From positions 2,728,001 through 2,792,000 of the forward strand of contig NZ_CP123620.1 of NCBI RefSeq assembly GCF_029873215.1: a stretch of DNA of 64,000 bases. Reading direction: 5' to 3'. Positions 26,846-37,414 of the stretch are shown one piece after another (the stretch's first letter is position 1; every line of letters begins with the position of its first letter). The DNA is from Nocardioides sp. BP30. GTDB taxonomy: Bacteria > Actinomycetota > Actinomycetes > Propionibacteriales > Nocardioidaceae. A program made the position numbers and the translations under genes. The notes beneath the pieces were generated by a model that saw only the letters and a program-made list of their open reading frames with translations, did not search any database and was not told the origin of the DNA.

Positions 26846-27795
26846 CGCGCCGGCTCACCGGAACCAACAGCGCCGCGATCGCCGCCGAGTTCGTGCGGGC
26901 GCGCACCCACGCCGGCAGCCCCGCGATGGGAATGGTGATGACGCTGATCGTCGTCATCGACGAGGACGCTGTCGAGTCCGCCCTGGAGGCGGCCCGGCTC
27001 GCCTCCCACGAGCACCCCGCGCGGGTGCTGGCGGTCGTCCTCGGCTCGTCGCGAGGAGCGGCCGACGTCGACGCCGAGGTCACTGTGGGCGCCGGCTGGG
27101 GCGGCGAGATGGCGCTGATCCGGCTCTCCGGCGAGGTCGTGCGCCACCCGGAGTCGGTCGTCCTGCCGCTGCTGCTGCCCGACTCGCCGGTGGTGGCCTG
27201 GTGGCCGGGTGCGGCGCCGGTCGATCCCGCCAGCGACCCGCTCGGTCGGCTGGCGCAGCGCCGGATCACCGACACCCAGACGGTCAGCAACCCCAGCACC
27301 CGCGCGCTGCACGTCCAGTGCGCGGCCTATTCGCCGGGCAACACCGATCTCGCCTGGACGCGGCTGACGCCCTGGCGCGCGCTGCTGGCGGTCGCCCTGG
27401 ACCAGCATCCGCTCAAGGTGACAGGTGGCTCGGTCAGCGCCGAACGGGTCAACCCCAGCGCCGACCTGCTGGTCGCCTGGCTCGCCAGCCGACTGCGCGT
27501 CGAGGTGAAGCGGACCGTCTCCCCGGGCCCGGGCGTCACGGACGTGGTGCTCGAGACCGCCAAGGGCCCGATCCGGATCCACCGCGAGGACGGACGGCAC
27601 GCAACCTTCACCTCCCCGGGCAACCCGGACCGACCCGTGGCGCTCAAGCGACGCGACGTGCCCGAGCTGCTCGCCGAGGAGCTGCGCCGGCTCGACGAGG
27701 ACAACGTCTACGCCGCGACCGCGCGCTACCTCACCCGCAGCGTCGCCGGCCGCACCAGCCGGCGCACTCCGACCAGAAAGGGCTCCAAGAAGTGA
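26842..27795 (+). CDS. opcA: G6PD assembly/allosteric protein OpcA
   Basis: A 317-residue protein of the OpcA family, which binds and activates glucose-6-phosphate dehydrogenase. It has no catalytic motif; VVAWWPGAAP and the conserved C-terminal Arg/Glu-rich helix (LAEELRRLDEDNVYAAT) are recognisable. An in-frame ATG 12 bases upstream exists, but the ATG at 26842 has GGAGG at 5 bases and the same four-base overlap (ATGA) as the other operon junctions. Immediate proximity to zwf matches function. Confidence 0.95.
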   Translation: MTRRLTGTNSAAIAAEFVRARTHAGSPAMGMVMTLIVVIDEDAVESALEAARLASHEHPARVLAVVLGSSRGAADVDAEVTVGAGWGGEMALIRLSGEVVRHPESVVLPLLLPDSPVVAWWPGAAPVDPASDPLGRLAQRRITDTQTVSNPSTRALHVQCAAYSPGNTDLAWTRLTPWRALLAVALDQHPLKVTGGSVSAERVNPSADLLVAWLASRLRVEVKRTVSPGPGVTDVVLETAKGPIRIHREDGRHATFTSPGNPDRPVALKRRDVPELLAEELRRLDEDNVYAATARYLTRSVAGRTSRRTPTRKGSKK

Positions 27796-28532
27796 CCACC
27801 ACCCCTGAGCCTCCCCAGCCGCGCGTCGAGGTCCACGAGGACGCCGCTGAGCTCTCCACGGCCGTCGCGGGCGAGCTGCTCAACCGGATCGCCGACGCGC
27901 AGGCTGCCGGCGGCGTACCGAGCATCTGCCTCACCGGCGGCACGATCGCCGAGTCGATCCACCGCGAGATCGCCCGGCTCGCCCCCGAGTCCGGCGTCGA
28001 CTGGGGCGCCGTCGAGTTCTGGTTCGGCGACGAGCGCTTCGTCGACCCCGACTCCCCCGACCGCAACGCGGGCCAGGCGCGGGCCGCCTTCCTCGACGAG
28101 GTCGGCGTCCCCGCCCACCGCATCCACCAGATGCCCTCCCCGGCGGAGGTTCCCGATGTCGACACCGGTGCGGCCGCCTACGCCCAGGAGCTGCTGGCCA
28201 GCGGCGGCCACTTCGACGTGATGATGCTGGGCGTCGGGCCCGACGGGCACGTGGCCTCGCTCTTCCCCGGCTTCCCCCAGCTCGACAGCTTCGACATGCT
28301 CGCCGTCGGCGTCACCGGATCCCCCAAGCCGCCGCCGCTGCGCATCAGCCTCACGTTCCAGGCGCTGCGCAACGCCAGCTCGGTGTGGTTCCTCGTCAGC
28401 GGCGAGGGCAAGGCCGAGGCGGTCGCCAGCGCGCTCGGCGGAGCCGACCTGCACCAGACGCCGGCCGCGGGCGTGTCGGGCCAGGACGAGACCATCTGGT
28501 TCCTGGACCGCGACGCCGCCTCGCGGCTCTAG
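27792..28532 (+). CDS. pgl: 6-Phosphogluconolactonase
   Basis: A 246-residue lactonase of the SugarP isomerase fold (DevB type) that hydrolyses 6-phosphogluconolactone after Zwf. Recognisable segments are SICLTGGTIAESIHREIA, the VEFWFGDERFVDP motif that binds the phosphosugar, and LGVGPDGHVASLFPG with its Gly-His. GTG start overlaps the opcA stop by four bases. It is the last gene of the operon and is followed by a strong hairpin. Confidence 0.95.
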   Translation: MTTTPEPPQPRVEVHEDAAELSTAVAGELLNRIADAQAAGGVPSICLTGGTIAESIHREIARLAPESGVDWGAVEFWFGDERFVDPDSPDRNAGQARAAFLDEVGVPAHRIHQMPSPAEVPDVDTGAAAYAQELLASGGHFDVMMLGVGPDGHVASLFPGFPQLDSFDMLAVGVTGSPKPPPLRISLTFQALRNASSVWFLVSGEGKAEAVASALGGADLHQTPAAGVSGQDETIWFLDRDAASRL

Positions 28533-28578
28533 CCTCGATGCGGTAGTTCCGCGACCGATCCCGGAGTGCCGCGGACGA

Positions 28579-28616
28579 GCGAGGGGCCCCACACGATGCC
28601 GTGTGGGGCCCCTCGC
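28579..28616. terminator. Bidirectional hairpin terminator
   Basis: A perfect 17-bp inverted repeat with loop ATGC; the arms include GAGGGGCCCCACACG and its complement. It separates the convergent pgl and rbpA ends. There is no T-run. Confidence 0.85.
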
Positions 28617-28660
28617 CGCGTGAGGACCCGGTACCCGAGGCGGGAGAGCCCCGAGCCGCG

Positions 28661-29020
28661 TCAGAAGATGATCTCGCCGGACTTGCGCCGCGACCGCAGG
28701 AGGTTGATGGCCTCCTCGAGGATGTCCTCGGCCTCCTTGTCGGAGCGGCGCTCCTTCACGTAGGCGAGGTGGGTCTTGTAGGGCTCGATCTTGGGTGCCG
28801 CAGGTGCGTTCTGCGCGTCCAGACCACCCGGCAGACCGCACTTGGGGCAGTCCCACGCGTCGGGCGGGGTCGCCTCGACCGCGAAGGTGATCACCGAGCG
28901 GTGCTCGTTGGCACAGAAGTAGGTGACGGCCTTGCGGGGCGCTGCATCGCCGCGCTCCGCCTCGCCCATCGGACCAGCGCCGACCCGGCTACCCCGGATC
29001 GCGTTCGCTCCACCAGCCAT
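28661..29020 (-). CDS. rbpA: RNA polymerase-binding protein RbpA
   Basis: A 119-residue actinobacterial transcription activator that binds RNA polymerase and principal sigma factors and stabilises open complexes. The N-terminal tail is flexible, the central barrel carries C36, H40, C58 and C61 (FCANEH and DCPKCG), the zinc ligands present in Streptomyces but lost in mycobacteria, and the C-terminal helix (EAEDILEEAINLLRSRR) is the sigma-interaction region. GAAGGA precedes the ATG. It follows secG by 19 bases, so read-through from the glycolytic operon is likely. Confidence 0.95.
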   Translation of the reverse strand: MAGGANAIRGSRVGAGPMGEAERGDAAPRKAVTYFCANEHRSVITFAVEATPPDAWDCPKCGLPGGLDAQNAPAAPKIEPYKTHLAYVKERRSDKEAEDILEEAINLLRSRRKSGEIIF

Positions 29021-29039
29021 GTTGTCGTCCTTCTCGAGA

Positions 29040-29273
29040 TCAGTAGGCGAGGAGCAGGCCGAGTGCGATCACGCACGCGAACCAGATCACGCCGATGCCG
29101 ATGGTCAGCCGGTCGAGGTTGCGCTCGGCGACCGAGGAGCCGCCGAGCGAGCTCGAGACACCGCCGCCGAACATGTCGGACAGGCCACCACCTCGACCCT
29201 TGTGCAACAGCACCAGCAGGATCATCAGGGCGCTCGCGATCACCAGCACGATGGTGAAGAGAAGTTCCAGCAC
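29040..29273 (-). CDS. secG: Protein translocase subunit SecG
   Basis: A 77-residue inner-membrane protein with two hydrophobic segments (residues 2-22 and 57-76) separated by the Gly/Ser-rich LLHKGRGGGLSDMFGGGV loop typical of SecG. It is an accessory subunit of SecYEG. GTG start; TAGGAT (complement of 29282-29287) ends 8 bases upstream, so the gene may have its own near-leaderless promoter besides transcription from tpiA. Confidence 0.96.
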   Translation of the reverse strand: MLELLFTIVLVIASALMILLVLLHKGRGGGLSDMFGGGVSSSLGGSSVAERNLDRLTIGIGVIWFACVIALGLLLAY

Positions 29274-29303
29274 GATCGGGAATCCTACGTCACTCGCGCC
29301 GCG

Positions 29304-30098
29304 TCACAACGCAGGCAGGTCATAGAAGCGGCAGATCGCCGCGAACTCCTCGACCACCAGGCTGGCTCCGCCGACCAGCGCGCCGTCCACATCCGGCTTC
29401 GCCATGATGCCCACGACGTTGTTCGCCTTCACCGAGCCGCCGTAGAGGACCCGTACGCCGGCACCCGCGGCCTCGCCGTACGTCTCCTCGACCTGGGCCC
29501 GGATCGCGGCGCACACCTCCTGGGCGTCCTCGGGGGTGGCGACCTCGCCGGTACCGATGGCCCAGACGGGCTCGTAGGCGATGACCAGACCGGCCACCTG
29601 CTCCGCGCTGAGCCCGGCGAGCGAGCCGACGGTCTGCTCGGTGCAGTGGTCGACGTGGGTGCCGGCCTGACGGACCTCCAGGCCCTCGCCGACGCAGACG
29701 ATCGGGGTGATCCCGGCAGCCAGTGCTGCGGCGGCCTTCTGCGCCACCAGCGCGTCGGTCTCGCCGTGGTACTGGCGACGCTCGGAGTGGCCGACCACCA
29801 CGTAGCTCACGCCGAGCTTGGCGAGCATCCCCGCGGAGATCTCCCCGGTGTAGGCACCGCTCTCGTGCACCGACACGTCCTGCGCGCCGTAGCGGATGGA
29901 GAGCTTGTCACCGTCCACCAGGGTCTGCACCGAGCGGATGTCGGTGAACGGCGGCAGCACCGCTACCTCGGCCTTGCCGTAGTCGTGCCGCTTGTCGGAG
30001 AGCGTCCACGCCAGCTTCTGGACCAGCACCACCGCCTCTTGGTGGTTGAGGTTCATCTTCCAGTTCCCCGCCATCAGCGGGGTGCGCTTGGCGCTCAT
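29304..30098 (-). CDS. tpiA: Triose-phosphate isomerase
   Basis: A 264-residue TIM-barrel enzyme interconverting glyceraldehyde 3-phosphate and dihydroxyacetone phosphate. Catalytic Lys is in GNWKMNLN near the N-terminus, the electrophilic His in [10 protein letters not shown], and the catalytic Glu in [11 protein letters not shown]. The mobile phosphate-gripping loop AIGTGEVAT is intact. The ATG overlaps the pgk stop by four bases (ATGA). Part of gapA-pgk-tpiA-secG-rbpA. Confidence 0.97.
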   Translation of the reverse strand: MSAKRTPLMAGNWKMNLNHQEAVVLVQKLAWTLSDKRHDYGKAEVAVLPPFTDIRSVQTLVDGDKLSIRYGAQDVSVHESGAYTGEISAGMLAKLGVSYVVVGHSERRQYHGETDALVAQKAAAALAAGITPIVCVGEGLEVRQAGTHVDHCTEQTVGSLAGLSAEQVAGLVIAYEPVWAIGTGEVATPEDAQEVCAAIRAQVEETYGEAAGAGVRVLYGGSVKANNVVGIMAKPDVDGALVGGASLVVEEFAAICRFYDLPAL

Positions 30099-31285
30099 GC
30101 CTCGAGCACCGTGATGCCGGGGAGCTCCTTGCCCTCCAGGTACTCCAGCGAGGCACCGCCGCCGGTCGAGATGTGACCGAACTGGTCGTCGGTGAAGCCC
30201 AGCGCGCGAACAGCGGCCGCCGAGTCACCGCCACCGACGACCGAGAGGCCGTCGACCTTGGTCAGCGCGGCAGCGACGGCGCGGGTGCCCTCGGCGAAGG
30301 CGGCCTGCTCGAAGACGCCCATCGGGCCGTTCCAGAAGACCGTGGCGGCCTGCTCCACGACCCGGCCGAAGGCGGCGCCGGAGTCGGGACCGATGTCCAG
30401 CCCGAGCGAGTCCGCCGGGATCTGGTCAGCGGCCACGACCCGCGCAGACGCCTCGTCGCCGAAGGAGTCGGCGACCACGATGTCGGTCGGCAGGACGATC
30501 TCGACGCCGTTGGCCTGCGCGCGCTCGAGGTACTCCAGCACGGTGGGGATCTGATCCTCCTCCAGGAGGCTCTTGCCGACCTCGTGGCCCTGTGCCTTGA
30601 GGAAGGTGAAGACCATGCCGCCGCCGATCAGCAGCGTGTCGGCCTTGCCCAGCAGGTTGTCGATCACGCCGAGCTTGTCCGAGACCTTGGAGCCGCCGAG
30701 GACGACGGCGTACGGGCGCTCGGGGGTGTCGGTGAGCCGACGCAGCACGTCGATCTCGGCCCGCACGAGGCCGCCCATGGCGTGCGGCAGCAGCCGGGCG
30801 ACGTCGTAGACGCTGGCCTGCTTGCGGTGCACCACGCCGAACCCGTCGGAGACGAACGCGTCAGCCAGCGACGCCAGCTCGGCCGCGAAGGCAGCGCGGG
30901 TGGCGTCGTCCTTGACCGTCTCGCCGGCGTTGAAGCGCACGTTCTCCAGCAGCGCCACGTCGCCGTCGGCCAGTCCGGCGACCGTCTCCTGGGCGGAGGG
31001 GCCGACGGTGTCGGTGGCGAAGGCCACCGGCCGACCCAGCAGCTCACCGAGGCGCTGGGCGACCGGCGCCAGGCTGTACTTCGGGTCCGGGGCGCCGTCG
31101 GGACGGCCCAGGTGGGCCGTCACGACGACGCGGGCACCGGCCTCGGCGAGCGTCTGGATCGTCGGAACGGAGGCACGGATGCGCCCGTCGTCGGTGATCC
31201 GGCCGTCCTTGAGGGGGACGTTCAGGTCGGAGCGGACGAGGACACGCTTCCCGGCGACCTCGCCGAGACCGGTGTAGGAGCCCAT
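30095..31285 (-). CDS. pgk: Phosphoglycerate kinase
   Basis: A 396-residue two-domain kinase that makes ATP from 1,3-bisphosphoglycerate. The substrate-binding N-terminal segment is [33 protein letters not shown] and [11 protein letters not shown] near the C-terminus are nucleotide-binding family motifs. Start ATG, 3 bases after the gapA stop, and overlapping tpiA by four bases at the other end, consistent with co-translation of the three glycolytic genes. Confidence 0.97.
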   Translation of the reverse strand: MGSYTGLGEVAGKRVLVRSDLNVPLKDGRITDDGRIRASVPTIQTLAEAGARVVVTAHLGRPDGAPDPKYSLAPVAQRLGELLGRPVAFATDTVGPSAQETVAGLADGDVALLENVRFNAGETVKDDATRAAFAAELASLADAFVSDGFGVVHRKQASVYDVARLLPHAMGGLVRAEIDVLRRLTDTPERPYAVVLGGSKVSDKLGVIDNLLGKADTLLIGGGMVFTFLKAQGHEVGKSLLEEDQIPTVLEYLERAQANGVEIVLPTDIVVADSFGDEASARVVAADQIPADSLGLDIGPDSGAAFGRVVEQAATVFWNGPMGVFEQAAFAEGTRAVAAALTKVDGLSVVGGGDSAAAVRALGFTDDQFGHISTGGGASLEYLEGKELPGITVLEA

Positions 31286-31288
31286 GGG

Positions 31289-33566
<2,278 letters not shown>

Positions 33567-33567
<1 letters not shown>

Positions 33568-34541
33568 TGCCACGCATCGACCTGTCGCTCAGCGAGCTGT
33601 GGGAGCTGCGTGAGGACCTCCCCGAGCCGCCGGGGCTGGACTCCTTCTGGCACGGGACGCTCGCCGAAGCAGCCGGCGTACCGCTCGACGTGCGCCTGGA
33701 GCGCGTGCCGTCGATCCTCCCGGGGGTCGTGACCCACGACGTGACCTACGCGGGCTTCGGTGGCGCCCCGATCCGGGCGTGGTTGCACCTGCCGGCGGCT
33801 GCCCTGCGGGACGAGGCGCCGCTCGCCGGCGTCGTGCAGTACCAGGGCTACAACGGCGGTCGCGGGCTGCCGCACGAGCACACGTTCTGGGCCCAGGCGG
33901 GCTTCGCCCACCTGGTGATGGACACCCGCGGCCAGGGAAGCGGCTGGACCACGGGCGACACCGCCGATCCTGCGGCGGCGGGACCCGCCCAGGGTGGCTT
34001 CCTCACGCGCGGCATCGAGCGACCCGAGGACCACTTCTATCGCCGGGTGTTCGTCGACGCCGTCCGCGCCGTCGCCGTGCTCCGCGCCCATCCGGAGGTC
34101 GACCCGACGAGCGTGGCTGTCACGGGGCACAGCCAGGGTGGCGGCATCGCGACGGCCGTCGCATCGCTGTCACCGGAGGTGGCCGCGGCGATGCCCGACG
34201 TACCCTTCCTCGCCCACTTCCGGCGCGCGGTGGACCTGTCGCCCGGCGATCCCTACGCCGAGGTCGCCCGCTACCTCGGTGCCCATCGTGACCGCACCGA
34301 GCAGGTGTTCGCGACGCTCGCCCACTTCGACGCCGCGGTGCTCGCTCGCCGGGCCAGCGCCCCAGCCCTGTTCTCGGTGGCCATGATGGACAGCATCTGC
34401 CTGCCCTCGACCGTCTTCGCGGCCTACCACGCCTACGCCGGTCCCAAGGACATCGCCGTCTACGAGTTCAACGACCATGAGGGCGGCGGCGCGTTCCACA
34501 GCGCACGCCAGGTCGACTGGTTGCGCGCCACCCTCGCCTGA
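33567..34541 (+). CDS. CE7 acetyl esterase (acetylxylan esterase/cephalosporin-C deacetylase type)
   Basis: A 324-residue alpha/beta-hydrolase of carbohydrate esterase family 7. Triad residues are S189 (GHSQGG), D275 (MMDSICLPS) and H304 (FNDHEGGG); VMDTRGQGSGW carries the family Arg-Gly-Gln motif near the oxyanion hole. No signal peptide is visible, so it probably deacetylates imported acetylated xylo- or cello-oligosaccharides in the cytoplasm. The ATG overlaps the regulator stop by one base (TGATG). The GH3 glycosidase and sugar importer 3-9 kb away would complete the pathway. Confidence 0.9.
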
Positions 34542-34557
34542 GACCGCGTCATTAGCA

Positions 34558-34586
34558 CGTTTTTCGCTCAAACTCTGGGCGAAACG
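34558..34586 (+). terminator. Weak stem-loop after the esterase gene
   Basis: CGTTTTTCGC and GCGAAACG can pair over eight bases with a two-T bulge around a roughly 11-base loop, 16 bases after the esterase stop. It is in an AT-richer stretch (34550-34620) that also must contain the promoter of the next gene. It may be a terminator or an operator. Confidence 0.3.
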
Positions 34587-34659
34587 CCGTGTCTGCTCTA
34601 ACGTCTACTTTCACACGAGCAACATCCGCAACATCAGTCACGATCGTGAAGGAATGACG

Positions 34660-36306
34660 GTGCACACGACCGGACCTCGGACCAAGCCCACGCGACGGGT
34701 GGTGGCCCTCGCCGCCGCCGCGGCCGTGCTGGCTGCCATCCCTGTCATCGCCCAGCACCACGGCGGCACGAGCCGTCGCGCGGGTGACCAGGACGGCGAC
34801 GGCAGCATCGCCCTGAGCGCGGCGAGCCGCTTCACCTTCACGCGGCCGGCGCGCTCCGGCGACCCGCTCGGCTTCTACCAGCGCAAGGACGGGCACTCCT
34901 TCGCCGGCGTCCTGGGGAGCACGACGGGCACGACCGCGCCCACCGCCGTCGACGCGAACGGCATCGCCACCACCACCCCGACGCCGACCCCCACACCGGT
35001 GACCACGCCGAGCGCGAGCCCGACCGGCTCGGCGACCCCGACGACCCTGCCGGGCTCGGGGACGACGACCACGACCGGTGCACCCACGACCCTGCCGCTC
35101 CCGACCGGTGTCTTCCCCGTCGGCGCCGTGGGCAGCTTCGCGGAGCCGGTCGACCTGACGGCGTACAACGGCGTCCTCGACCCGACCGCCACCATCCGGG
35201 TGAGCGACGGCACCTCCTCGGCCACGATCGACGCCGCGCTGTACGCGCAGGTCGTCACCACCGTGCGGGCCACCACCACCGCTGTCCCCGGCACCGGCAA
35301 CGTGCTCATCACCGCCTCGGTCACCGACCAGTACGGCCTCCCGGTCGTCGGGGCACCGGTGCGACTCGCGGGCCAGGCGGCCGGCACATACGGTCCCCGC
35401 GTCGACCAGCTCGGCGTGACCAACGCCCTCGGCAAGGTCACCTTCACCGGGCCGGGCTCCGGCACCGGGCCGCTGACAGCGACGGGCTACGCGACCGGCG
35501 GCTACCTGGTCTACGCGGACCTCAACGTCAACGACATCCACGGCGGCAAGGAGCCCAGCTACCAGGTGATCGTGGGCACGGTGTCCTACGCCGCCCCGGG
35601 CAAGGCGTTCTACCACAACGACAAGCGCATCAAGAACGCCGGCGGCGTCTACGCCGACGCGGCCCGCGGCACCCGTGCGGCCCACGCCAAGGGCTACACC
35701 TGGATCGACCAGGACGGTCAGCTCGTGTTCCAGGCCCGCCCCCAGAAGCTCGCCGGAGCAGCGCGCATCTCGCAGGCCGCGGATCTGGTCTGGGTCAACG
35801 CCCACGGCTCGCCGTTCAACCCGAAGTGGCTCAAGAAGGGCCGCTTCGAGACCAAGACCTGGGCCGCGATCCAGAACCGGCCCGGCCTGCGCGACGCGGC
35901 CGCCACGATGCGCCAGGACGCGAAGTACGGGCTCTCGGTCGAGTGGGAGGTCAAGAACGTCCACCCGTTCACCAAGGCAGCCACGTTGGACGCGGCGTTC
36001 GCCAACCTCGCGGCGCTCGCCCGGCAGTACTACGGCACCGCGTGGCGCAGCCGGGTCGAGATCAAGGTGCTCTCCAACCTCTCGGGCGGGCAGAAGTACG
36101 CCCTCAAGGTGCTCAAGCACGCGCACGCCGCCGGGTTCACCACGATGTTCCTCTCCCGCGGCAGCACCACCGGGATCCAGATCCCGGCATCGGCTCAGAC
36201 CTACGTCACCTACGTCCGCGGCGCCCGCAGCGGCCTCTACCCGACCATCCCGGCCGCGACGCAGAATGCGCCGGTCGTGGTGACCTCTCCCCCGCGGCGC
36301 AAGTAG
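34660..36306 (+). CDS. Secreted protein, Thr/Pro linker, possible GDPD-like domain
   Basis: A 548-residue exported protein that I do not firmly recognise. An N-terminal signal peptide (basic TRR then VVALAAAAAVLAAIPVIA, cleavage near residue 33) is followed by a polar region, a Thr/Pro/Ser-rich linker at about residues 90-150, an Ig- or carboxypeptidase-regulatory-like domain (ITASVTDQYGLPVVGAPVRL, ~195-295), and a C-terminal ~230-residue domain. That domain (FYHNDKRIKNAGG, GYTWIDQDGQLV, LSVEWEVKN) faintly resembles a glycerophosphodiester phosphodiesterase barrel but lacks a clear His-Arg start. The GTG at 34660 has AAGGA at 6 bases; the ATG two codons upstream abuts it. A strong terminator follows. 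Confidence 0.6.
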   Translation: MHTTGPRTKPTRRVVALAAAAAVLAAIPVIAQHHGGTSRRAGDQDGDGSIALSAASRFTFTRPARSGDPLGFYQRKDGHSFAGVLGSTTGTTAPTAVDANGIATTTPTPTPTPVTTPSASPTGSATPTTLPGSGTTTTTGAPTTLPLPTGVFPVGAVGSFAEPVDLTAYNGVLDPTATIRVSDGTSSATIDAALYAQVVTTVRATTTAVPGTGNVLITASVTDQYGLPVVGAPVRLAGQAAGTYGPRVDQLGVTNALGKVTFTGPGSGTGPLTATGYATGGYLVYADLNVNDIHGGKEPSYQVIVGTVSYAAPGKAFYHNDKRIKNAGGVYADAARGTRAAHAKGYTWIDQDGQLVFQARPQKLAGAARISQAADLVWVNAHGSPFNPKWLKKGRFETKTWAAIQNRPGLRDAAATMRQDAKYGLSVEWEVKNVHPFTKAATLDAAFANLAALARQYYGTAWRSRVEIKVLSNLSGGQKYALKVLKHAHAAGFTTMFLSRGSTTGIQIPASAQTYVTYVRGARSGLYPTIPAATQNAPVVVTSPPRRK

Positions 36307-36316
36307 CGTCCACGAC

Positions 36317-36358
36317 GCCGATCGCCCGGCCGCGCAGCTGCGCGGCCGGGCGATCGGC
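36317..36358. terminator. Perfect 42-bp palindrome
   Basis: The arms start GCCGATCGCCCGGCCGCGC and meet at CAGCTG with no extra loop. It lies 10 bases after the secreted protein gene and before the convergent whiA end, so a strong bidirectional terminator is the simplest reading. Confidence 0.85.
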
Positions 36359-36408
36359 TGTTCCAGGCTCGACGGTCGCTCTCGACGCGCCGAACCGCGA
36401 TGCTCGGC

Positions 36409-37392
36409 TCAGTCCTCGGCGAGCATGTCGGGCGTCAGCGACGCCTCCGTGTCCGGTACGCCGAGCTCCTCGGCGCGCTTGTCCGCCATCGCCAGCAATC
36501 GGCGGATCCGCCCCGCGATCGCGTCCTTCGTCAGTGGGGGCACGTGCAGCTGGCCCAGCTCCTCCAGCGAGGCCTGCTTGTGCTCCAGCCGGAGCTGACC
36601 GGCGAGCTTGAGGTGGTCGGGCACCTCCTCGCCGAGGATCTCCATCGCCCGGTCCACCCGCGCGCCGGCAGCGACGGCGGCGCGAGCCGAGCGCCGCAGG
36701 TTGGCGTCGTCGAAGTTCGCCAGCCGGTTGGCGGTGGCCCGGACCTCGCGGCGCATCCGCCGTTCCTCCCACGCCATCAGCGACTCGTGGGCGCCGAGGC
36801 GGGTGAGCAGCTGGCCGATCGCATCGCCGTCGCGGATGACCACGCGGTCGACACCGCGGACCTCGCGGGCCTTGGCCTGGATGCCCAGCCGCCGGGCCAC
36901 GCCGACCAGCGCGAGCGCCGCCTCGGCACCGGGGCAGGTCACCTCCAGCGAGCTCGACCGGCCGGGCTCGGTCAACGAGCCGTGGGCCAGGAAGGCTCCG
37001 CGCCACGCGGCGACGGCGTCGCACGCGGCACCGGAGACCACGGCGGGCGGTAGCCCGCGCACCGGCCGACCACGCTGGTCGAGCAGCCCGGTCTGGCGCG
37101 CCAGTGCCTCACCGTCCTTGACCACCCGCACGATGTAGCGCGAGCCCTTGCGGATGCCGTTGGCCTGAACGATCGCCACCTCGGCATGGTGTCCGTAGAC
37201 CTCGGCGATGTCCTTGCGCAGACGGCGCGCGGCGGCACCGGTGTCCAGCTCGGCCTCGACCACGATCCTGCCGTTGACGATGTGCAGGCCGCCGGCGAAG
37301 CGCAGGGTGGTGGCCACCTCGGCCTTGCGACAGCACGTCTTCGTGATCTGGGTGCTCGAGAGCTCGGCCTTCACCTGTCCCGTCATCGCCAT
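36409..37392 (-). CDS. whiA: DNA-binding protein WhiA
   Basis: A 327-residue WhiA protein, with an N-terminal LAGLIDADG-like domain ([19 protein letters not shown]) and a C-terminal helix-turn-helix ([19 protein letters not shown]). WhiA controls cell division and, in sporulating actinomycetes, development together with WhiB. Start taken at [12 protein letters not shown] as in homologues; a second ATG is two codons later. AAGACT 7 bases upstream may be a -10. It normally sits directly after yvcK; here GH3 and transporter genes separate them by 6 kb. 22 bases separate it from the GH3 stop. Confidence 0.95.
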   Translation of the reverse strand: MAMTGQVKAELSSTQITKTCCRKAEVATTLRFAGGLHIVNGRIVVEAELDTGAAARRLRKDIAEVYGHHAEVAIVQANGIRKGSRYIVRVVKDGEALARQTGLLDQRGRPVRGLPPAVVSGAACDAVAAWRGAFLAHGSLTEPGRSSSLEVTCPGAEAALALVGVARRLGIQAKAREVRGVDRVVIRDGDAIGQLLTRLGAHESLMAWEERRMRREVRATANRLANFDDANLRRSARAAVAAGARVDRAMEILGEEVPDHLKLAGQLRLEHKQASLEELGQLHVPPLTKDAIAGRIRRLLAMADKRAEELGVPDTEASLTPDMLAED

Positions 37393-37414
37393 GCGGCTGA
37401 GTCTTTCACGCTCG

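Noticed and set aside
34660..36306. Assignment as a functional glycerophosphodiester phosphodiesterase
   Set aside because: Resemblance is limited to a few strands, and the usual N-terminal His-Arg and Glu-x-Asp pair are not clearly present.
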